From contig JADJYG010000031.1 of NCBI GenBank assembly GCA_016719895.1, positions 124,001-188,000 of the forward strand: DNA of 64,000 nucleotides, written 5' to 3'. Positions 16,700 through 24,308 of the stretch are shown piece after piece. The position numbers and the translations under genes were made by a program. A model generated the notes under the pieces. That model worked only from the letters and a program-made list of their open reading frames with translations. It was not told the DNA's origin and made no database searches. The first letter of the stretch is position 1; every line of letters begins with the position of its first letter. The DNA comes from Saprospirales bacterium (GTDB lineage Bacteria; Bacteroidota; Bacteroidia; Chitinophagales; Saprospiraceae).

Positions 16700-17905
16700 A
16701 TGGAAACGCTCGCCACCACTTTTGGCCAATTGGCCACCCAAACGGAAACGCTTGAAGTATCGCGCAAACACCAGCCGCTCTTCATCGGCATTCCGAAGGA
16801 AACGACTCTCCAGGAAAACCGTGTGGCCCTGGTGCCGCATTCGGTGGCTACGCTGGTGGCAAACGGGTACCGGATATTGGTAGAAGCGGGCGCCGGCCAA
16901 AAAGCCAAATTCAACGATCACGACTATTCCGAAGCCGGGGCCGAAATTGCACAGAGCCGGGAAAAAGTGTACCAAGCTGACCTGCTGGTCAAAGTAGCCC
17001 CACCTACGCTCGAAGAGATCGACCTGATGCGGCCCAACCAGGTGGTTATTTCGCCCATCCACCTGCCGTTACTCCATCCGGAATATATCACCAAGCTGCA
17101 AAAGCGCCGGGTCATCGCCCTGGCGATGGAATATATCCGCGACGATGAAACCGGCGTATTCCCGATCGTACGCGTGATGAGCGAGATCGCCGGTACCAGC
17201 GCTATACTCATCGCCGCCGACCTGTTGTCGACTGCCCGTGGTGGCAAGGGCGTGTTGCTGGGTGGCATTGCCGGAGTGCCGCCGGCCAAGGTCATCATTT
17301 TGGGCGCCGGCGTGGTGGCGGAGTTTGCGTCGCGCACCGCCATCGGCCTGGGCGCCGAGGTACGGATATTTGACAACAACGTATACAAGCTGATGCGTCT
17401 GCAAAAACACGTAGGCCGACAGTTGCACACCTCCGTCATCAATCCGATGCACCTGCGCGAGCAATTAATCACTGCCGATGTGGCCATCGGGGCCATGCAC
17501 TCCGGCCACGGCCGCACGCCGGTGGTCGTACCGGAAGATATCGTACGGGCTATGAAACCCGGTTCTGTCATTGTGGACGTCAGCATCGACCAGGGCGGCA
17601 TTTTCGAAACCTCTCAAACGACAAGCCTCGAAAAGCCGACCTTCGTCAAACACGGCGTTATCCATTATTGTGTGCCCAATATACCTTCCCGCGTGGCGCG
17701 CACCGCCTCCGACGCGATCAGCAATATCATTACCTCGCTTTTACTTAAGGCCGAGTCGGGGGGTATCCTTTCGCTTATCACCAGCCACGAAGGTTTGCGC
17801 AACGGCGTGTACACCTACAAAGGCTGCCTGACCAACGCTTACCTGGGCGAACGCTTTCAGTTGAAAAGCACAGACCTGGATTTGTTGATCACCTCCGATT
17901 TTTAG
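16700..17905 (+). CDS. ald: Alanine dehydrogenase
   Basis: NAD-dependent interconversion of L-alanine with pyruvate plus ammonia. 401 residues from the ATG at 16700. The N-terminal catalytic domain starts with FIGIPKETTLQENRVAL, where the Arg binds substrate carboxylate, and continues with the Lys/His region (LVKVAPP, SPIHLPLLHPE). The Rossmann domain has the dinucleotide motif VIILGAGVVAEFAS, followed by VRIFDNNVYKL. The C-terminal segment VDVSIDQGGIFETS is the conserved substrate-side Asp region. A membrane portion is absent, so it is not the transhydrogenase alpha subunit, its closest relative. The frame is open upstream of 16700 through tsaE, but the family alignment begins near the chosen start. 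Confidence 0.94.
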   Translation: METLATTFGQLATQTETLEVSRKHQPLFIGIPKETTLQENRVALVPHSVATLVANGYRILVEAGAGQKAKFNDHDYSEAGAEIAQSREKVYQADLLVKVAPPTLEEIDLMRPNQVVISPIHLPLLHPEYITKLQKRRVIALAMEYIRDDETGVFPIVRVMSEIAGTSAILIAADLLSTARGGKGVLLGGIAGVPPAKVIILGAGVVAEFASRTAIGLGAEVRIFDNNVYKLMRLQKHVGRQLHTSVINPMHLREQLITADVAIGAMHSGHGRTPVVVPEDIVRAMKPGSVIVDVSIDQGGIFETSQTTSLEKPTFVKHGVIHYCVPNIPSRVARTASDAISNIITSLLLKAESGGILSLITSHEGLRNGVYTYKGCLTNAYLGERFQLKSTDLDLLITSDF

Positions 17906-17935
17906 CGTTGCCGCACGCGGGACAAAAATCCGCCG

Positions 17936-18868
17936 CTACTGGTCCCAGCATTCCCGGGCGAGCAGGTTGGCAAATTCTGGGTCGCGCAGCAGCCGCTGGT
18001 ACGATTCGCGGTTGTTATGCAGGTTTTGGTGGGGCAAAGCGGTTTGAAAGATCAAATCGGCCAGCCGGCGCCAGCCTTTGTGCCGGAGGGTGAGCTTAGC
18101 CACGCACAAGCCATGGCCGGCAGTGGCGCTGGGGTGCGCCTGCACTTCTGCCAGGCGGGCTTCCTCCAGGTAAACAGCCAGTGTTTGATCCGTCGGAAGG
18201 TCGAAATCGACCCGGTGAATTTGCGGTTCCGAAGGCAGGTAATGCACGGCGAACGCATCGCGGTCGTGCAGCGGAAAACCATTGGGCAGGATGATCTGCC
18301 CGGTATCGGGCACGTAAAAACGCCCGGAAACCTGGTCGTTCGCTTCGGTGGTGAATCCGTAAAAAACCTGGCGGGACAATGCCACTTCCACCAGCACCAA
18401 CCGGGCTACGGCGCTGCGCCCCCCGGCGCGCAGCCGTTGTTCGTTTTCCGGTGTCAGGCGGCTGGTCAGCCCCGTGCCGGCGATACGTTTTTCCGCCTGC
18501 CGGTGGTTATACCAGCGCAACCCGAAAAAAACACAGGAAACGACTAAAACCAGGCCGGTAACCAGGATCGCCATATACTTGCGGTTGCGGCGTTCATCGG
18601 CCTTGCGCAGGCGGTTGCGCGGTGTATCCACCGTTTTATTTACCTGAAAATCATACGAAAACCCTACTTTCTCTTTATACACATATACCTCGCACAGTTC
18701 ATCTTCGACAAAAAAAGAGTAGATGCGGGATTCTTTCACCGAAAAATCGACCTGAACGATGCGGGCGTCGCAATGCAGCAGCAAGTGTCCCGCACGGTCG
18801 CTGTGGTACAAGCCGATCCGGTGGCGGCCGCCGAAGTCATCCAGGTAAACCCAACCAACCTGTGCCAT
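17936..18868 (-). CDS. Single-pass membrane protein of unknown function
   Basis: 310 residues. The N-terminal 90 residues form a small beta-rich cytoplasmic domain (VGWVYLDDFGGRHRIGLYH, HLLLHCDARIVQVDF) that resembles nothing I can name. A basic stretch RRNRKY precedes one transmembrane helix (about 99-117, MAILVTGLVLVVSCVFFGL). The exported C-terminal domain (about 120-310) has alternating beta strands and a Cys near the end (RECWDQ). The gene is convergent with ald (30 bases between stops) and lies upstream of ugd in the same direction but 190 bases away, so co-transcription is doubtful. Real coding is supported by the coherent topology and by a start well matched to the preceding gap. Confidence 0.75.
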   Translation of the reverse strand: MAQVGWVYLDDFGGRHRIGLYHSDRAGHLLLHCDARIVQVDFSVKESRIYSFFVEDELCEVYVYKEKVGFSYDFQVNKTVDTPRNRLRKADERRNRKYMAILVTGLVLVVSCVFFGLRWYNHRQAEKRIAGTGLTSRLTPENEQRLRAGGRSAVARLVLVEVALSRQVFYGFTTEANDQVSGRFYVPDTGQIILPNGFPLHDRDAFAVHYLPSEPQIHRVDFDLPTDQTLAVYLEEARLAEVQAHPSATAGHGLCVAKLTLRHKGWRRLADLIFQTALPHQNLHNNRESYQRLLRDPEFANLLARECWDQ

Positions 18869-19059
18869 GAAGCGGTGTATACGTTGATTTTCGAGCGTGA
18901 AGTATTGCGGCCGATTGGGGTAGTGGTTAAACGATTGTCGCGGAATTTGTTGTGAAAGGTAAATCGAATTTCAAAAATTTTAAGTGGCGCGCATAAAGAA
19001 CGGCAGGCCCGGTAGGTCCGGATCTGCCGCCTGGTATGTAGCCCGCAAGGATTGCGCGA

Positions 19060-20403
19060 TCAAGCGATCTCCGAACCAACCCGTTTTTTCCCTTTCACTT
19101 TTGGCCGGCCTACACTGATATACTGGAAACCCAGGCTTTTCATTTGTTCGATGTCGTACACATTGCGGCCGTCGAAAATCACCGGTTCTTCCAGCAGGTC
19201 CTGCATGCGTTCGAAATCGGGTGTGCGAAACTCGCCCCACTCCGTCGTTATGGCCAGGCAATCGGCATTTTTAAGGGCTTCGTACATGTTTTGCGCGGGT
19301 TTTATTTTATCGCCATAAATCGCTTCCACATTTGCCATGGCTTCCGGGTCAAAGGCTTGCACGCGGGCGCCTGCGGCCAGCAATTCGTCGATCATCACCA
19401 GGGCAGGCGCCTCCCGGATATCGTCGGTGTTGGGCTTAAAGGCCAGCCCCCACACGGCAATGGTTTTGCCCGCGAGATTGTTTTTGAAAAAGCGCCGGAT
19501 TTTTTTGGTCAGGGTGCTTTTTTGCGCAGCATTCACCTTCATCACCGCTTTCAGTATCTTGAAATCGTAACTGTGCTCGCTGGCTGTTTTAGCCAGGGCT
19601 TGCACGTCTTTGGGGAAGCAGGATCCGCCATAACCGATGCCCGGGAAAAGAAAACGCTTGCCGATACGGCTGTCGCTGCCGATGCCGATGCGCACCTGGT
19701 CGACGTTGGCGCCGAGTTTTTCGCAGAGGTTGGCGATTTCATTCATAAAGGAAATACGCGCAGCGAGGTAGGCATTGGCGGCATATTTGGTCATTTCGGC
19801 CGAGCGTTCATCCATAAAATAGATCGGATTGCCCTGCCGGACAAACGGCTCGTAAAGTTGTTTCATCAAGCGGCGCGCCTTTTCGCTGCGGACGCCCACC
19901 ACTACGCGGTCGGGCTTTAGAAAATCTTCCACGGCGACGCCCTCGCGTAAAAACTCGGGGTTCGACACCACGTCGAACATTTTCTTCGGCAGTTTTTCCG
20001 CCAGGATAGCAGACACTTTTTCGGCGGTTCCAACCGGCACGGTGCTCTTGTCCACCACCACCTTGTACTCCCGGATCATACCCGCCAATTCGCGCGCCAC
20101 CCCCATGATAAAGGAGAGGTCGGCGCTGCCGTCGCCGCCGGGAGGTGTCGGCAAAGCCAGAAAGATGATCTGACTATGCTCCACGGCCGCGCGCAGGTCG
20201 GTGGTGAAAGACAGCCGGCCCTCTTTCGTGTTGCGCTCGAACAGGACGTCCAGGCCGGGTTCGTAAATCGGAACTTCGCCGTTTTTAAGGCGTTCGACTT
20301 TCTGTTTGTTGATATCAACGCAGATGACGTTGTTGCCCGTTTCGGCAAAGCAGGTGCCAGTAACCAACCCTACATAACCGGTACCAACTACGGCAATATT
20401 CAT
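19060..20403 (-). CDS. ugd: UDP-glucose 6-dehydrogenase
   Basis: Oxidises UDP-glucose to UDP-glucuronate with two NAD+, feeding capsule, exopolysaccharide or lipopolysaccharide synthesis in the cytosol. 447 residues. The Rossmann motif is VVGTGYVGLVTG at the N-terminus; the nucleotide-sugar segment includes EPGLD and FLALPTPPGGDG; the catalytic Cys is in GIGYGGSCFPKDVQAL. The C-terminal UDP-binding domain has VWGLAFKPNTDDIREAP. No polysaccharide cluster surrounds it, so the end product is unknown. The final residues (RPKVKGKKRVGSEIA) form a basic tail. A -7 element lies 39 bases upstream of the start. Confidence 0.95.
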   Translation of the reverse strand: MNIAVVGTGYVGLVTGTCFAETGNNVICVDINKQKVERLKNGEVPIYEPGLDVLFERNTKEGRLSFTTDLRAAVEHSQIIFLALPTPPGGDGSADLSFIMGVARELAGMIREYKVVVDKSTVPVGTAEKVSAILAEKLPKKMFDVVSNPEFLREGVAVEDFLKPDRVVVGVRSEKARRLMKQLYEPFVRQGNPIYFMDERSAEMTKYAANAYLAARISFMNEIANLCEKLGANVDQVRIGIGSDSRIGKRFLFPGIGYGGSCFPKDVQALAKTASEHSYDFKILKAVMKVNAAQKSTLTKKIRRFFKNNLAGKTIAVWGLAFKPNTDDIREAPALVMIDELLAAGARVQAFDPEAMANVEAIYGDKIKPAQNMYEALKNADCLAITTEWGEFRTPDFERMQDLLEEPVIFDGRNVYDIEQMKSLGFQYISVGRPKVKGKKRVGSEIA

Positions 20404-20441
20404 ATTCTGAAGTATTTTGTCAAATTTATTTAAATGGCCCG

Positions 20442-20449
20442 CAAAGATA
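20442..20449 (-). promoter_or_regulatory. -7 promoter element for ugd
   Basis: On the minus strand TATCTTTG matches TAnnTTTG, 39 bases upstream of the ugd ATG. Confidence 0.55.
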
Positions 20450-20553
20450 ACGCGCCAAATCCTGTTTTTCCAGCAGGGGAATTATTCCCTGCATAATGAA
20501 ATAATATTTGGACTAAACCAATACATTTGGACAACTGAAAATCTGTAGTGGTT

Positions 20554-21687
20554 ATGTCCCTTGTATTCCACCGTACTTTCCACCTGTTTTGGGCGACCGG
20601 TTTTCTGGTTTGCCTTCGCTGCTGCCCCCTTTCCGCACAAACGCTGAAAGACGGGGATAATATCGTGCCAAACCCGGGATTTGAGCGCTTCGTCAGCCCG
20701 CCGGTAGGCTGGTCGTACAAAGGCGCCTATTTTGCCCAGGTGGTTAAATATTGGTTCAGCGCCACCACCGCCAGCCCCGATGTGTATGGTCCCGGTGTAA
20801 AAGTACCGCAGGACTGGGCGGACAAGGGTTTTGGCGAGCAGGCGGCACACCAGGGCCGCTGCATGGCCGGGCTAACGCTCTACGGCTGTACCAACGGCAA
20901 GCCGCATTGCCGCGAGTATGTGGAAATCCAGCTGGCCGAGCCGCTCGTGCCGGGCCAAACCTACCACGTCGAGTTTTGGGTTACCCACCTCAAACGCTCG
21001 CTGCAGATCAACAAGTTGGGCGCTTATTTTTCAGAAAAACGCATCCAGCGGCAATCCGACGAATTGCTGGCCCTTGCGCCGCAATTTGTCGCCGGGAAAT
21101 TAGTGGTCGCGCCCGGCGGCAGGTGGGTCAAACTCAGCGGCCAGTTTCAGGCCGCCAATGAAGCGGAGTACCTGACCCTCGGCAATTTTTCAGAGGACAG
21201 CGCCACCCAAACCAGTGCCTACCGTGCCGACTGCTTTAACTATGCCTATTATTACATCGACGATGTCCTGGTAAAAAAAGTGCCGCCTTTCGCGGCGGTA
21301 CCCATCAAATCCGACGACCTGACCCGGCAACCGCTCGAAGAAGGGAAAGCCATTCAGTTGAAAGATATTTACTTTGAATTCGACAAACACGAACTGATGC
21401 CCCGCTCGTACGTCGAGTTGAATAAATTGCTCCGGATATTGCGCGAAAACCCCGGCGTTCACATCCAGATTGTGGGGCATACCGATAATATCGGAAAGCC
21501 GGATTACAACAAGTACCTGTCGCGGAAACGGGCTAAATCAGTGGCGCTGTTTTTGATGGAAAACGGAATTTCCGCCAGGCGCCTGCGTTACCATGGCGAA
21601 GGCGAAAGCCGGCCGGTAGCGACCAACGACAGCGAGGAGGGGCGTTTTAAAAACCGGCGGGTCGAGTTTGTGATCCTGAAGCGCTGA
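20554..21687 (+). CDS. Secreted OmpA-family protein
   Basis: 377 residues from the ATG at 20554 (a GTG at 20548 is also possible). A signal peptide ends near LRCCPLSAQ. Residues about 30-230 are a carbohydrate-binding-like beta-sandwich typical of Saprospira OmpA proteins: NIVPNPGFERF near the start, then VPGQTYHVEFWVTHLKRS and YYYIDDVLVKK. Residues about 260-377 are the OmpA C-terminal peptidoglycan-binding domain: IYFEFDKHELMPRSYVELNKL, VQI-like strand, HTDNIGKPDYN, LSRKRAKSVALFL and FKNRRVEFVILKR. The domain should tether the protein to peptidoglycan in the periplasm. The next gene follows 40 bases later and also encodes a secreted protein, so they may share a transcript. Confidence 0.88.
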   Translation: MSLVFHRTFHLFWATGFLVCLRCCPLSAQTLKDGDNIVPNPGFERFVSPPVGWSYKGAYFAQVVKYWFSATTASPDVYGPGVKVPQDWADKGFGEQAAHQGRCMAGLTLYGCTNGKPHCREYVEIQLAEPLVPGQTYHVEFWVTHLKRSLQINKLGAYFSEKRIQRQSDELLALAPQFVAGKLVVAPGGRWVKLSGQFQAANEAEYLTLGNFSEDSATQTSAYRADCFNYAYYYIDDVLVKKVPPFAAVPIKSDDLTRQPLEEGKAIQLKDIYFEFDKHELMPRSYVELNKLLRILRENPGVHIQIVGHTDNIGKPDYNKYLSRKRAKSVALFLMENGISARRLRYHGEGESRPVATNDSEEGRFKNRRVEFVILKR

Positions 21688-21727
21688 CGCCGGCTGCACG
21701 TCTGATCTGTAACCAATTCTTTTTGCT

Positions 21728-22621
21728 ATGCAACAAAAACACTTCCTTCCGGCGCTTTTTGCGCTGTTTGCCGGGCTGCTGACAGCCCAACAAGTACCCG
21801 ACACGACCTTCGCTTACCCAGTCGCACAACCCCGTTTTGCCGCCGGAAGCGGGCCGGCCGTTTGGCTGGATGAAGCACACTTCAATTTCCACACGCTTGC
21901 CGGGCGGTATGCTTCTTTTGGAAAACTGCTCCGGCAGGATGGCTACCAACTGACCTCCAACCGCCTGCCGTTTACGCCAGCCAACCTGGCCGATTGCCAT
22001 ATTCTGGTGATTGCCAATGCCCTCGATAGCACAAGCAATACCGCCTGGGTACTGCCCAACCGCTCGGCCTTTAGCCCCGCAGAGATACAGGCCGTACGCG
22101 ACTGGGTGTTTGGTGGCGGGCGCTTGTTCCTCATCGCCGACCATATGCCTTTTGCCGGTTCGGCGCAGGACCTGGCTCGCGCCTTCGGCGTCGAAATGCT
22201 CAATTGCTTTGCTTCAGACAACCGCAGCCGCGCCTGCGAACGGTTTTTCCGGAGCAACAATACCCTGCTCGACAACGAAATAACCCGGGGAATCGATACG
22301 GTCGTGACCTTCACCGGCAGCGCCTTCAAACTACCTAAAGGCGCCCAACCCGTGCTGGCTTTGCACCACTACACCCTGCTGTCGCCCCAGGTCGCCTGGC
22401 AATTCACCGAAACCACGCCGCACCGCGACAGTCGCGGGTGGTATCAACTGGGCTACCTCCGCTACGGGAAAGGAAAAGTGGTCGTTTCGGGGGAAGCCGC
22501 CATGTTCTCCGCCCAGCTGACCGGCCCCAACCGGAACCCCGTCGGCATGAATCAGCCGGAAGCCCGGCAAAATCCAAAGCTCCTGTTGAACATCCTGCAT
22601 TGGCTGGACGAAAAACAATGA
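21728..22621 (+). CDS. Secreted DUF4350/glutamine-amidotransferase-fold protein
   Basis: 297 residues with a signal peptide (about 1-20, LPALFALFAGLLTAQ). The mature part resembles class I glutamine-amidotransferase-like flavodoxin folds seen in DUF4350 proteins: LDEAHFNFHTLAGRY, then HILVIANALDS, AVRDWVFGGGRLFLIADHM (a nucleophile-elbow-like turn, but without a catalytic Cys), and a late GKGKVVVSGEAAMFSAQL. In related proteins the fold acts as a non-enzymatic sugar- or peptide-binding module, so a binding role is more likely than catalysis. Gene context (after an OmpA-like protein) suggests an envelope function. The substrate cannot be named. Confidence 0.75.
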   Translation: MQQKHFLPALFALFAGLLTAQQVPDTTFAYPVAQPRFAAGSGPAVWLDEAHFNFHTLAGRYASFGKLLRQDGYQLTSNRLPFTPANLADCHILVIANALDSTSNTAWVLPNRSAFSPAEIQAVRDWVFGGGRLFLIADHMPFAGSAQDLARAFGVEMLNCFASDNRSRACERFFRSNNTLLDNEITRGIDTVVTFTGSAFKLPKGAQPVLALHHYTLLSPQVAWQFTETTPHRDSRGWYQLGYLRYGKGKVVVSGEAAMFSAQLTGPNRNPVGMNQPEARQNPKLLLNILHWLDEKQ

Positions 22622-22722
22622 GTGCGCCAGCGTACCGCCTGCAAGGCACTGTCTGGCATCGTTTCAACAAAAAGGACTTTTCATTTTTCCAGGCAACGTG
22701 GAAATATCTGCACCGATAAACA

Positions 22723-22730
22723 TATGTTTG
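22723..22730 (+). promoter_or_regulatory. -7 promoter element for murA
   Basis: TATGTTTG matches TAnnTTTG, 116 bases before the murA start codon, implying a long leader of about 110 bases. Confidence 0.5.
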
Positions 22731-22845
22731 CGCCCATATTTATGGGTGAAATTTTATAAAAAACAGAACCCTTTCCAAACCAGAAACGGTGTTCGGATAA
22801 TCAACGCCTTCTCCATTCCTTCGCCGGACACATAACGGTTACCCA

Positions 22846-24162
22846 ATGCAACTCGACACCTTCGAAGTCATCGGCGGCACGCCCCTGCACGGCGAGCTCC
22901 ACCCCCAGGGCGCTAAAAATGAAGCCCTCCAAGTCATCAGCGGCGTACTGCTCACGGACGAGCCGGTTACGGTTTCCAATATTCCGGACATTCTCGACGT
23001 CAACAAACTGATCGAACTCCTGCGCGGCCTGGGCGTCACGGTAGAACAACTGGCGCCGGACACCTACCGGTTTTGCGCCGGCTCGCTCGACATCGATTAC
23101 CTGCGTTCCGACACGTTTATGAAAGATGCCCAGCGCCTGCGCGGCTCCGTGATGCTCATCGGCCCCCTGCTCGCGCGTTTCGGCCGGGCTGCCCTGCCCA
23201 AACCCGGCGGCGACAAAATCGGCCGCCGCCGGCTCGATACCCACTTCCTGGGCTTCCAGCAGCTGGGCGCCGAATTCAAATACGACGACGAAAAGGACAT
23301 CTACTACGTGCAACAGCCCAACGGCGGCCTCCGGGGCGCTTATATCCACCTGGATGAAATTTCGGTGACCGGCACCGCCAACGTGGTCATGGCAGCCGTG
23401 CTGGCCCGGGGCAAAACCACCCTCTACAACGCCGCTTGCGAACCCTACGTACAGCAACTCTGCCGTATGCTCAACGCCATGGGCGCCAAAATTGACGGCG
23501 TCGGCTCCAACCTCCTCCACATCGACGGCGTGGAACAACTCGGCGGCGCCCAGCACCGCTGCCTGCCCGACATGATCGAAGTGGGCAGTTTTATCGGCCT
23601 GGCGGCCATGACACAGTCCGACATAACGATCAAAAACGCCGGGGTCGATCACCTGGGCATCATTCCGCACACTTTCGATCGGCTGGGCATCGCCATAGAG
23701 CGCCAGGGCGACGACCTCCACATCCCCCCGCACGAGCACTACGAAATCAGCACGTTTATCGACGGCTCTATCCTGACCATTTACGACGCCCCCTGGCCGG
23801 GCTTTACGCCCGACCTCATGTCGATCGTGCTGGTAGTGGCCACACAGGCGCGCGGCAGCGTGCTCGTTCACCAGAAAATGTTTGAAAGCCGCCTGTTTTT
23901 CGTGGATAAACTGATCGACATGGGCGCCCAGATCATCCTCTGCGACCCGCACCGCGCCACCGTCATCGGGCTCGACCGCCGCTCCCAACTGCGCGGCATC
24001 GAAATGACCTCGCCCGATATCCGCGCCGGGCAGGCGCTGCTGATCGCCGCCCTTTCGGCCAAAGGCAAAAGCGTCATCCACAACGTCAACCAGATCGACC
24101 GTGGCTACCAGTATATCGACAAGCGCCTGAACGCCATTGGCGCCCGGATATCGAGGATTTGA
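22846..24162 (+). CDS. murA: UDP-N-acetylglucosamine 1-carboxyvinyltransferase
   Basis: First committed step of peptidoglycan synthesis: transfers enolpyruvate from PEP to UDP-GlcNAc in the cytosol. 438 residues in the two-lobed EPSP-synthase fold. The substrate Lys/Asn pair is in PQGAKNEALQV (about residues 20-30); the catalytic Asp is in the late TPDLMSIV-like segment GFTPDLMSIVLV. The loop that carries Cys115 in E. coli reads PGGDKIGRRRLDTHF here, so the residue is Asp123. Asp at this position is known from other lineages and is associated with fosfomycin insensitivity; the resistance itself is inference. Monocistronic, with its own promoter upstream. Confidence 0.96.
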   Translation: MQLDTFEVIGGTPLHGELHPQGAKNEALQVISGVLLTDEPVTVSNIPDILDVNKLIELLRGLGVTVEQLAPDTYRFCAGSLDIDYLRSDTFMKDAQRLRGSVMLIGPLLARFGRAALPKPGGDKIGRRRLDTHFLGFQQLGAEFKYDDEKDIYYVQQPNGGLRGAYIHLDEISVTGTANVVMAAVLARGKTTLYNAACEPYVQQLCRMLNAMGAKIDGVGSNLLHIDGVEQLGGAQHRCLPDMIEVGSFIGLAAMTQSDITIKNAGVDHLGIIPHTFDRLGIAIERQGDDLHIPPHEHYEISTFIDGSILTIYDAPWPGFTPDLMSIVLVVATQARGSVLVHQKMFESRLFFVDKLIDMGAQIILCDPHRATVIGLDRRSQLRGIEMTSPDIRAGQALLIAALSAKGKSVIHNVNQIDRGYQYIDKRLNAIGARISRI

Positions 24163-24239
24163 GCGTATTTATGCCGTTTTTCGCCCCCGGGTTTTGAAGA
24201 AGCAAGAAGATTTCCTGCGGTGTTTTCAATAAAGCGCGC

Positions 24240-24247
24240 TACCTTTG
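24240..24247 (+). promoter_or_regulatory. -7 promoter element for pheT
   Basis: TACCTTTG is a perfect TAnnTTTG match, 61 bases before the pheT ATG. Confidence 0.6.
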
Positions 24248-24308
24248 TCTGCTGATTACCCCCAAACCACAACCCGATGCACAATAATCCGATCGATTTT
24301 TTGAGGAA

